From the NCBI RefSeq assembly GCF_003073045.1, contig NC_037598.1, positions 15,414,486 to 15,478,485 of the forward strand: 64,000 nt of DNA, in the 5' to 3' direction. The number at the start of each line of letters is the position of its first letter. Position 1 is the first letter of the stretch. Position numbers and translations under genes: made by a program. Under the pieces are notes generated by a model that did not search any database, was not told the origin of the DNA, and worked only from the letters and a program-made list of their open reading frames with translations. Of the stretch, positions 50,178 to 61,900 are shown piece after piece. The DNA comes from Pomacea canaliculata. Lineage: Eukaryota > Mollusca > Gastropoda > Architaenioglossa > Ampullariidae.

Positions 50178-53100
50178 TCAATCTTTGCTAGTTTCCATCT
50201 CCTCCTCCTTTTTCTCATCTTCTGCAAACAACAATCATGTCTATTTGTAAAATTCACAAAAGAACAATCATTTTTGTTTACATCATAAAAGAACAATCAA
50301 ATTTACATAAAAATCATTTACATCACAAAAATTACATTGATATAATTTAAAAATTCTTTTGCATAAGCCTATGGCTGGACCATAAGAATTTGCTTAGCTT
50401 TGCTTAGTTGATAAGTTGTCAATATAAAAACTTTCAGTAGCACAATAAGAAGAACAGAGGACTACATCAGATTACCAAACACTGATCTAAATTACCTTCC
50501 AGGATTCGCTGCAATTCATGAATTGAAGTTATAAGAACCAAAAACTGTTTGCGTCTCAGCTCCAGCTGTAAAAAACATCAAAAAAGAATGTCCTTTAAGT
50601 GATAATATTACCCTACTTACATCTGATAAGTTTCCTGCTAGAGAGAACATCATCAGGATAGTTTAGTCCTTGTTACACCACCTCTCCAGCGGACCCGGCT
50701 TTGGGCAGTTACATGGGCCCACATCATCAGGATAAATTATCATTACTTGTGATTCAAAGGAAAGTGGGCAGATCTTTGCTACCCTGGCCACACCAACAGT
50801 CTAAGAACACATTTGGAATTTCTAAGAATATTCTGAAATAAATAAGCAAGGCAAATTTCTGTTTCATTTCTGACATTAAGAAATTTACCCTGCTATTTAT
50901 CAATCATATATTTATCTGACAAGATGAATCTGAAATGAAGCCTACAAATTTAATCATATACTAAATTTTCTTTTCCGAATCACATTACCATGGAATGCCT
51001 CTTCATCTGCATTTTGCAGACCCCCAAATCATTAAAAAAATCTATTTTGAAAAGTAAGACTATAAGGTATGCTCATAACACCTTACCTTTTCTTCCAGTT
51101 TTTCTTTCGTATCTGCTAATGAGGATAATTCTTTATCCAGGACCTGCAACTGCCTACAAAAGAGAAGAGCTATTTGTAGTCACACCAAAATAGTAGACAA
51201 CAAACGAAACTCTATTTCATGTTGCTGATATGAAAAAATATGGTGAAATGGAGGCAAAAGTTAGTAAGGCAGGAATATATGTGAATTAAAAGGTGATTCA
51301 ACCTGTAGCAAACAGATTTATAAGCAGAGGGTATGTACCGTGTTTTAATCTTCAGGAAAGTTTATGACAACAACAATTTTTAACATCAATTAAAAATCTT
51401 TACTGTACTTGTTAAATTGGAAAGCATTCAAATTATTCAAATTAAAATAAAACAAAAATGTTTGAATTCCTCTAAGCCTTCAAATGATTAATAAATCTGA
51501 ATTCTCTGAACAGTTTAAAATAACAAATCTTACTTTGTTGTTTCTTGTCGGTCTGGATGTTGTTGTATAACTCTTGCCAGAGCATCATATTCTGCAAGTT
51601 TAAAAAATCTTCTACAATATAACTGCAGTACTAGAAGAAAAAGCATCAAGAGGTTTTTCTGTGTCCTCTTTATTTTTGTTCATAAACAAGTATTTGAAGA
51701 TTGGACAATATGACTGCACATGGCTAATTCATGATTTGAAATTGATGTAACTTAACTACAACACTCATGGAATTTTGAAAAACATTTATAATTACCTTGT
51801 CTATTCTTTCTTATGCGCTTTGCTTGTTGCAGCTCCTGTTTGCATTCTGCTATTTGTGTCGTGGCTTCTTTAATTCTGTTCTCTGTCCCAAAAAAGATGC
51901 CACAGGACACTTTAATTTTTATAAAGTATTAAAATTATATTTAATGTGCGCTATCTCATCTCAACAAAAAGGTAATACCCTAAATTCTGTTTTCTGCTGA
52001 AAAATATCATGGACATTTAGGTCAAAGCATGACCTCAAACTCATCTTTTCCACCACATCTTGCTGCTGTAGTTTTGCTATTTTGTTGCAGCATTGGTTAT
52101 GTGTATATTTTTTTATATGTGTATATTTTTTCTGTCTTGCATTTATGCCTGCCAATGTGTCTGTATGTTTGCTTGCATGTTATGGTCTGTGTTGTTTAGT
52201 ACTTTATGTGCATTTTGTACCTTTCTTTACTTATGTATTTCAATTTTCACTGAGCACACTGTTAAGTGGGGAAATGTATTGTTTAAAATCCCTTCTTAAG
52301 TATTGAATTTTCAACTTAATATTTAATTGCTATTCTGAACCAAGTGTCTATCATGATGAGACTCCAGTTATCTAGATTCAGTTTGCATGTTTTTGCTTAA
52401 GTTAGCATACCAATTTCTTTGGTGAGTTTCTCATAGTTTTCTTGTTCACGCAAGTTCATGGCATGAACTTGAAGCGACTTTTCCATGGTAAACTCACTCT
52501 GGGATAGCATGGACAGCATTCGATGATATGTATTTTGACTGAAGAAGGTTAAAAAAGAAGGAATTAACATTAAAATTGGTCAAATAATAATTGGTAAATT
52601 TAATATTTATAAACAAGTTCAATTTTTTTTTTTTAAAACTAGAAAACTAGAAGATTTTGCAAATACATGCTATCAAATGACAGATCTGAAATAAAAATTT
52701 CTACAACCACTCTGAAACATTCCTTCACACAATAATATTATTTGAAACTCTTTCCCTCACAACGCTTAAAGTGCACTACTGTCATAAACAAATCATGCAA
52801 GACATGGACATAATACAACGACCAAAAAACCCTAAAACATTCCATGGATGCAAAAGCATGTGTAAACAGAGAGGGAACAAAAATGTGCGCCTCCTAAATG
52901 TAAGAAATATTTACAAACAGTGGTGTGTTGATTTGTGTCTGCAATGTGTGAATATGTGTGTATATGGTACTGTTAACTTCCCCCCACCACTTGGTGCATC
53001 TGGCTTTCAGTCATTTCCAAAAGGATTCTTAAAGACCTTTTGTTGCCAAGATGCTAACATTAGTTCAGTCCTTTTCAATCCTCGAGGAGCATAGGGCCAC

Positions 53101-55694
53101 AATGGCTTGCCAGCAGACCTGATTTTGGGTAGCCCCCCTCAGTTGGGCCCATGTGGTTCTGACGTCCTTTGCCTCACTTTCTACTGTTCTTTACTAAGTC
53201 TGCTTTGGTTTTCCAACTCATCTTCCCCTGAGGGTTCCAGTCAAGTGCCTGTTTGACAATGGTGTCAGTTATTCAGCACCATTTGCGGTTTTTAGTGGCA
53301 TTCTGGTTGGTTCTTTTCCACAGGCTGCTTTTGCAGATCTTTTCAGGCCATCTTATTCCCAGAATAAGGCATATGCATTGGTTGGTAAAGGTCTGCAGCT
53401 TGTTGTTGGTGGTGTTTGTCACTCTCCAGGTTTCAGAACCATACAGTAGGACAGTTTTCACATTGGTGTTGAAGATGCGGGTCTTACTGCAGAAGGATAA
53501 TGCTTGGGAGTTATAGATTGGGTGTAGGCTGTTGAAGACATGCCTGGCTTTGTTGATGTGGCTTTTGATGTCATTGTCTGCTCCACCGTCCTTGTTGGCA
53601 ATGCTCCCCAGATACATGAAGCCATCTGTTTCCAGGATGCTCTCTCCCTGAAGTTGGATTGGGAGTTCCTGCTTGTTGCTGGGCCAGGGTGCAACATTTT
53701 AGTCTGGCCTCTCCCCTGACATACCTGTTTGGCTTGGTTAGACCTGCCAGTAGCACAAGGTTCCTGCCGACATAGCTCTGTGGATAGACAAGGCACACAA
53801 GCCACCATACCACTACAAGGTAAGTTGCACCAACTAGTGGTTTAGATGCTAACATTAACAACTAGTAAAATGTTCACAAAGAAAACTGTACCTTTCTTCA
53901 TCATCAGGAGAACTGTACCAACGAATGAATGTTTTCAAGAGATTGTTTAGACGTTTGTCATCATTTCCGCCTTCACCATCAATCAGCAGACGTCGTTTTA
54001 TAATATCATCTGTTTAAATAAAATTTGGTCATTAAACAGCTCTACACACTGGCGCTGCACTTTTTACTACTCTTATTTCCAAAAAATTAATAAGTTATTA
54101 ATAAGTAAAATACCCACATACGACCAGCAGAAAAAATTTCTGAAATTTTTTTTAAAGCCCCTAAAAAACTAAGCTCTCTTGTTTCTCAAGATTTTTTTGC
54201 AAGGGGAAGGGGTAGGGAAATGTGAGTTGTTATGGAAACAAATGTTACACTGATAAACAGTATGGAAGTTTTCAATATAGAACAATTCAAGTATAATCAA
54301 TTATATTGCTCTTTTGACATAAAGCTATTCATGTCTATAGGTCAAATAAAAGTGAAAAATGTAATAATGACACATCTGGAAATTTGGCAATAAGTCTAAA
54401 ATAAATACAAAAAATAAAATAATTGATCAGATAAGATTAAAACAATGCAGAATTCTGTTAGTTTGGTCCCCTGACAATTGTGGTCATGAGGGGAACATGA
54501 GAGACAGTTCATCTGACAGGACTGGCCGTTGTATTCTGTTCTAGACTAATGCAGCATGGTTAGGATGTCTAGACAAGTCTACTTTAATGATTTTTAGACC
54601 AGCTTTGGTACTGCTTGTCCCTTCTTTTTGCCTCCTTCTCCTGTGTCTTGCAGGGTAGTCTTGGTGAGACTGTTGTGGTACATCACATGGCTACACTGTG
54701 ACATCTTCTTGTTCTTGAATGTAGCAAGGAGTGGTTCTTAGGGATCAATTAGGTTGTCTGTTACTAAAAGAACAATGCTATAAAAGTATGTCAAAAGACT
54801 TAACCATCTACCTACGAGAGAGGGGCTCATCCACAGCTGACACTTTGGCAGAGCATGCTGAGTGCTACCAGACAGTACATCCGAATAAGTGTCTGGCAAG
54901 GAGGACCGAGACATCCATGTTTGCCAACGAGGGCTGCAACTCCCAACCTTTATCTTCTACGTAGTCACAGAGAGATAGCAGGGTAGTGTCCATCGACGCT
55001 GGTCATGGATGTGGAGCGATACTGACCCTTGATGGATTTACCTCGCCTAGACGAGATATGACATCTCCTGACAAAACTCAGTCCATGTAGATTAACAGAC
55101 CTTCAAGACACCTCCTCTTGTAATTTCAATCACAAATTTGCTCTGCATCGGTCTGGTCAGCACCTTATACCATCCCCATTTATACTGCTTTTGAATCCAG
55201 TCTCCTTTTTTTCTTTCATTTTTATTTATTTTTTGCAGACAAAGTGATTAATTTGTCAATTTCATTTGATCTCGGCCCATCTCGTATGTTGTCAAGTGAA
55301 GAGCTTATGTCTGTTCTGCTGGTGCTTCGTGTGTAGTCTTTATGGCATTATTCCCCTCTCTGGTTTCGGAACTGGCAAGAAAGAATCTGCAAGTCCGTTT
55401 AGTTGCTCAGTTAATGTCCCAAACGAGAGACAAGCGTCTGCTAAAAATCAAGGGCCCCTGTTCAAAGCCACGAATAAATGCTCCAGGAATGTCAGAGCTA
55501 CGATTTCGACAGCCTTAGACCCTCAGTAACTCAATAAATGAAGCTCAGAATCAGCACCGACTAGACGCTGAAATACCTTAAAACCTACCAAAAACAGTAA
55601 TTGAATAAATCCTTTCAAAGCTGACGTAACGGGTTAAGAATTTTTGTTTTTAAAAAAAAGTATTACTAATTTTACCGTCTGTAACTGCTCCCAT
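50178..55694 (-). CDS. THOC7: THO complex subunit 7, complete, 8 exons
   Basis: THOC7 is a coiled-coil subunit of the nuclear THO complex (part of TREX), which couples transcription to mRNA packaging and export. Exons (descending): 55676-55694, 53892-54009, 52411-52538, 51796-51882, 51534-51591, 51087-51153, 50496-50565, 50178-50221. Phases join throughout to give 196 aa (human 204). Conserved stretches include MGAVTDD, IIKRRLLIDGEGGNDD, the FIRWYSS region, AKRIRKNRQEYDALARVIQ, QHPDRQET and LELRRKQFLVLITSIHELQ. The middle is coiled coil and the end is acidic (EDEKKEEEMET). The first exon holds only six codons plus one base. The gene is divergent from ATXN7, 257 bp away. Introns hold two LINE insertions (53063-53843, 50661-50720). 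Confidence 0.96.
50661..50720 (-). mobile_element. 60-bp LINE 3' end insertion (family B-like) with 14-bp target duplication
   Basis: The 60-bp insert is flanked by the exact direct repeat ACATCATCAGGATA at 50647-50660 and 50721-50734. Read on minus it begins GGGCCCATG and ends AACAAGGACTAAAC, resembling the 3' end of the family B element (compare 31590-31690). This fits a severely 5'-truncated retrotransposition. It lies in a THOC7 intron. Confidence 0.75.
53063..53843 (-). mobile_element. Internally deleted non-LTR retrotransposon (family B) with 14-bp target duplication
   Basis: The 781-bp element is bounded by AGATGCTAACATTA at 53049-53062 and 53844-53857. On minus its first about 160 bp match the 5' end of the copy at 57394. 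It then jumps directly to the reverse-transcriptase C-terminus (MYLGSIANKDGGADNDIK, VLLYGSETW) and the family 3' end (GAACCACATGGGCCCAA). The endonuclease and most of the reverse transcriptase are missing. It lies in THOC7 intron 2, in the sense orientation. Confidence 0.88.
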
Positions 55695-55951
55695 GTCGAA
55701 GCTCAGTATTGTTTTTAACAAAAACACACAAAATCATACAATTCTTCTTTAACCCCAAATTTATAACATTATTACAGATCAATTGTTACTCATCCCAGAA
55801 AATGCACATTAGCGTTCTTATCTATTCAAACTTTTATTTCTTCTTTAGAAAATTGGTTTTGTAAGTGCACTAAGCGACATAAACGGAGATCTCCGGTCTT
55901 GACGTCACATTCGGATATACTCGTTTTGGCAGAAAGCAACAAGAAACTAAA
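55695..55951. promoter_or_regulatory. Shared bidirectional promoter of THOC7 and ATXN7
   Basis: Only 257 bp lie between the divergent start codons. The stretch contains a perfect CRE palindrome TGACGTCA (55900-55907) and a 12-bp palindrome CGGAGATCTCCG (55884-55895). The ATXN7 start lies in TAAAATGGCGAC, a YY1-type motif. No TATA box is evident at a suitable position. Confidence 0.72.
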
Positions 55952-58900
55952 ATGGCGACCCAGGACAGCAGTCCATCGCTATTTATTGGACAGACATGGG
56001 CGAACTGGGCAGAGATGATCACCATCGCCGGTAAGAATGGTAAGCAAAGTGTCTTATCTGATAAATCAAGGAATAATGTAAGTGCTAAGCCTCAAATATT
56101 TCTTTTCAGCAGTCTTGTAAAATGCGATGTGTGTTTGATCTTGGGACTTGATTGATGATCATCACCGGAGTTAACGCATGTGTAAGGTTTATTTGATTGC
56201 TTTTTGGGGGCACAGATGAGGATGAGGAGGACAAAACAGACACAAAATCAGACGACAGTGACAGCATGAAGCTCGACAAGAAAGGTAAGAGTGCTTCTTT
56301 TTGTTCTTTTACTCTTGTTTACACCCGGAACAATTACCTCTCCGTTCGTTTGTTTGATGACAAAACATCAGTGCTACATAGAGAACGACATGTCATTCTT
56401 AATAACTTTAAGTGATTATAGACGTGTTAGCCTTTCATCACGTTATAGATGCAATTACACATCACGGAACACGTTATGCGTTACGCATAAAGTACTCATT
56501 GCGCCATTAGTTACCGGTATCACAATATCCGTTTTAAGTTAAATCCTTAGTAGGAAGAATGTTTAGTAGTTATTCTTTTAACACCAATTTGATTTTGCAT
56601 GAAAAGCGTGTGCATTGCATCAATGCTTTGTATGGTTTTAGGTTTTTCTAAACATGCCCTGTCTTGTTATCTTCGATTAAAAGATGTACTCACATGATGC
56701 TGAATAATCCAATCATACAAGTAAATCCTGTTACAATAATACATGCATGTTTAAATCATTATGCACCCACAGTTTTTTTTAGCCATTTATAACTGTTGAT
56801 CGTATTCCATCCTATGATCTTTTTGTGAAGCACGGATTCATTTTTTTTTTTTTGCTTTTTTACTCCACATATTGATCACTTGAAAAGATACTAACATAAT
56901 ACATAGATTTCTTCTTCTTTGTATCAACATCATGAAAAACAAGCATCATTGCATATCTCAGAGCATTTCACTTGTCAACTCCACTTTTCCTATCCCCACC
57001 AATATATTAACAGTCATAATATTAAAATAATAGGTTTTGGAATTTTTTTTTATGTTTTCTTATGTGAGTTTTGAACAAGATGCGAAAATAGTGGACCGTA
57101 GAAGGGCGTTTGTTTCAGATGATATGTTCCAGTGTATACATAGGATCATTATTAGATAAGTTTGTTTCAGACCTCAGAAAGTACATGTTTCATTGACTGT
57201 ATGATAGAAATTTGCATAGATACATAAAAAAAATTATAATGTGAAGAGGAATGATATGAGAAAAAACATTGCTAAATGCTACTGTCTTATGCTTGATCCA
57301 GCAAGCCACAGCCAGTTCATGCCTATCAGATTGGGAAAGATGACATTGTTGCATCTGAAAGTCTTATTTACCAAGTTATAAAACTCCCCACCAACAGTTG
57401 GTGCAACTTACCTTGTAGTGGTGTGGTCATTTGCGCACCTTGTCGATCCATAGAGCTATGTCGGCAGGAGCCTTGTGCTCCTGTAAGGTCTAATCAAACT
57501 GAACAGGTCTGTCAGGGGAAAAGCTAGACCAAAATGTTGCACCCTGGCCCTCCAGGTTGGAGGATTTGCTTTGGGCTAACAACCCACTCATGTTTAAAAA
57601 AAACCCCAAACAACCTGTTACAGAAACTGCAACAGTACCACAACAAGGGGCTGGTCGGGAACATTGCTCTCTAGAAGAGCTTATGACGCATGCTGGTGAA
57701 AGCCTTAGGGAAGCCAGCTCGCCTACTCATCTTTTGACGACCAAGGCAAGAACCAGGATAGGGACGTGGAACATCAGAACCCTCTACAGAAGTGGCAAGC
57801 GAAATGAGAAAATGCAGCATCAGGGTTCTTGGGTTATGCGAAGCCATATGGAATGGAAGTGGCCAGACCAGACTAACATCAGGAGAAACCATTATTTACT
57901 CTGGACACAAAGATGTGGACCACGATTATACCCAGGGAGTAGCACTGCTGATGTCAATAGAGGCAACAAAGGCGCTGATGGCCTGTGAACCAGGGACGCC
58001 ATGGCTCATGTCAGCAAGGTTCAGTGCTAAAGGAAGGAAAATCACCATCATCTAATACTATGCACCAACGAATGCAGCAGATGAAGAGGAAAAAGAAGAC
58101 TTCTGCAGCTCCCTGCAGTCTGTGCTTGACCGCACACCAAGAAAAGATCTTAAGATCCTTATGGAAGACCTAAATACCAAAGTGGAAGATTAACATCGCA
58201 TCATCACCTGCAATGAAAACAGGGAGCTCTTCATAGACGTTTGCCCTTTCAATGACTACGTCTTAAGTGGCACTGTGTTCCCATACAAAAATATACACAA
58301 GACAACTTGGACTTGCCCTGATGGCCAGACAGTATCCACCATCTTTACCTGACATACCACAAGCAACTGAACAACTTCATGTCAATACCAGCCCTCCTAC
58401 TAAGGCAGAAATCATCAAAGCGATCAAAAGCATGAAAAGTGGCTAAGCAGCAGGACTGGATGGCGTACCCCCAGAAGCACTGAAGGCAGACCCAGAAACA
58501 ACAGCAACTATTTCACAGCCCCTTCTACACAAGATCTGGGAACAAGAGCTAGTACCAACAGACTGGTAACTAGGCCACCAGGTCAAGTTACTGAAGAAAG
58601 GAGACTTCTCTCAGTGCAACAACTGGGGGTGGGGGGTTGTCATGCTGCTGTCCATCCTCAGTAAATTCCTATCGAGGGTAATTCTAGAGAGACTGAAGAA
58701 GGCACTAGACAAGAGACTGAGACCAGAACAAGCAGGGTTTTGCCAGGATAGGTCATGTACTGACCACATTGCCACCCACCGTATCATCATTGAGCTGTTT
58801 ATTGAGTGCCAGTCCTCCCTCTATATAACTTTTGTGGATTTTGAGAAGACATTTGACAGTGTAGACAGGGACGTTATCTGTTCTTTTAGTTGTTTACTTA

Positions 58901-61900
58901 TCAAGCTGCTGTGTTATTAATAAAGCATATCATGATTCGCATGAATAGTAAAATCTTTATCAAAAAGAAGCTGGTTAGGTGCTCTAGAACTGGCATTATT
59001 TTGCAGAGCAACCCACTGCCTGCCATTGTGAAGGTGGTTGAATATGTTTTGCCCTTCATAAAAGCTCGCATCTATTATTTGCTGATTTACAAAAACCATT
59101 GTTTACAAGCAAGAGCCATCATAAAATCACCAGATTTTTTTTGTTTTATTTATCAGTGTTAAACAAAGAACACAGACATTTATGTGTTCCTGTGCTTTGT
59201 ATAAAGAAGACTCATCAGTCCTAGTGTACAAAACAGGCTTTCTACAATACAGCTGATCAGTTTAAAAAAAGAAAACATAAAAATTAAGATAATGAAATAG
59301 AGTTACAGAATGTAGAAAAGTCAGGTAAATCTGGCAATGGAGCAGCACATAAGGATGTGAATGATAATAAATCCTTCAGGCATTACTGATCTTTGTCAGA
59401 TGCTGCCATGCTGCTTTTGACTGTCTCTTAAATAGCATTAAAATCTCCACTTTTTTTTAAACCTTGCAGTTTTTATAATTGTATTATTTTATGTATGCAT
59501 ATATTGTGAATGTGCTTATTGTATGTAGTAAGTTCTATTGTTCTCATGTTTTACTGCTTATATGTGCAGCATATTATTGCTTAATGGTATCTTCCTTGTT
59601 CTCTTATGATTTAGTGTAATACAGAATATAATTATTATAATCAACTCAACAACTATGGCTATTACTCTGAGTTGAAATTAACATTGCCTACTGCAGTTAT
59701 TGTAGCATATAAAGATCACTAAATTAGTGATCATTGAGTGAAATGCAGATGTATTTTTAGTTCAGTAAGATCAGAAAAATCCCAGTGTATGCTGAAATGA
59801 ATTACATAAGATTCCAAATAGCATTTTTTTTTATTGAAGGAATGTATAAGTATGACATGTCATTGAAGTTTTGGGGGCGGGGGTTTTTGGTTTGTTTTGT
59901 TTTCAGACATGGGCCTGTTTGGGTTTTGTCCTTCACAAGACGAGTTCACGTTGGCATTGTGCGAAACCTGTAATCTGCTGGTGAAGCCGCAAGCACTGAA
60001 ACGGCATATTGGTGGGATATTTTTTCTTGGATGGTTCCATTAAACATCATGCATACATACCAAAACTGACAAACTAAAGAGGTATTCTAGATACGGTACT
60101 TCTACTTTCCCGCATGTCTTTATTCTGTGGCTGTTTAATAAGCAAGCTGGTACCAGCTCTGAGCTGTTTGGACATGCTTTAGCTGCTCATGTGTTATTAA
60201 TTAATTTTGTGTAATCTTCATGCAGGTTTTTTTAACTGAATAGCATATTATACTTTACAGATGTCTCTAGAATCTCCCTCCTTCCCTCCCCCACAACCTC
60301 CCCTCATGCTTTCTTTTTTTTTTTTAATGAGCATTGGAGAAGAATAAGGGAGTGAAAATCAACAGCTGAAAAAAATGCTGTGCACAAGCATGTATATCAG
60401 TAATGACTTAAAGAGAGAGCAGTGTGACCAAACTGAATGGGCTGTTATAGGGTGTAGCATATGAGTTTCTTTGCAGCCATTATTTTGTGCAGCATACAAG
60501 TCTTCATGTGTGCTAATCATGCTTTTGTGTGACCGCCAAATTTAAACAAGTTCAGATGCATCACATGCTGCTGAGTGGTTTGCTTATGAGTTGTGTGCAT
60601 ATGATATAGAAAAAAAAAATAATTCAGTGCATTTATGCAGCACCTTTTCCCAGTACTAGCCAGGCTCAGCAATTTTAAGTGCAGAAGCACACACCTTAGG
60701 GTAGCCATTAAATGCACCTGATGAACGCATTCACTCGCATGCACACATACACAGATGTACACATCAGAGGGTAGATGAAACCAGACTATCCATAGGAACA
60801 AGAAATACATTCAGAGAGATGACCTAATTTCCACTTGTGTAGTGGCAGTCATTTTAGCCACTGCACCACCAACCATCCCAGTAACAGCCTACTTGCAGAT
60901 TTGGATAGAAGGTTCATACTTATTTATAAATAGATGTACTGCCTCTTCATTGAAAAAAATTTTTTGACGTGGCTTAGTTACATCACTGTGCAAGAAAGTA
61001 ACAGTACAAGAATATTTGAAGCTAGCAATCATACTAATTTGGCTTCACCCTCCTTGCAGAAAATCGCCATGGCATCAGCAACAGTCAGACCACCACATCA
61101 CAGAGCACAGCTCCATCATTCTTCAGTCCTGAGCTTGCCAAGACCCTGTCGCTACCTGTTACTAGTTTTCCACCACGAACAGTTAACAAACCTCCAACAA
61201 AAGCTAGTTTAAAACAGGTTCCAGGGGCAGTTCGTATGCTTGGGCAGGACTCAATGGCAGGAAGCAGTGGGGATGGCAGTCTTCGGATGGGCCCTTCACG
61301 ATCTTTTCGGAAAGCTAGCACAAATCCTGTGGTCAACCTAGAGAGGATGCCAGAGCAGGTTGCTGTAGTGAAGAAACAAATTAATGCTGGTATGACCTCA
61401 GACACCTTATCCCCTCTATCTGGACTGACTGTGGTGACAACAGCAGCAGCAGTAACCAAAGTGATGTCTCCAGATCCTCAGATTTCATGTGGATCACCAG
61501 GGAGTGCAAAACTTTCTTTGGCCAATGGCAGCCACAGAATAACATCAGGAATGAGTTTGTCATCACTTCGGTCTGTGACTAGTCTTCCTGTTACTACCCT
61601 TGCCACCCAGCCCTCTGCTTTGACCACAACCACAACAAATGTGATGTGTACTAGGCCTACCCCCACCACTGTGCCAATGACGGTGTCTTCTGCTTCTGTG
61701 ACAATCTTTGCAAAAGCAGCCAAACCTTCCTGTGTGCCATTTGCCGGCAATGCCTTGGTCTCCACTCTCAGTGCCACAACACCTTCGTCTTCTGTTTTCT
61801 CTGCTGTCACTACTGTTGCAAATAGCAGTGGAAGTAAAAGCAGCAAGAAGTCTCCAAAGGAGCGCAAGTTCCTGCCTTGCAAAGGTATCATAAAGTAAAA

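Noticed and set aside
57557..58920. Separate host genes encoding endonuclease-like and reverse-transcriptase-like proteins
   Set aside because: They are stop-interrupted pieces of one LINE, sharing the 5' end of the copy at 53063-53843.
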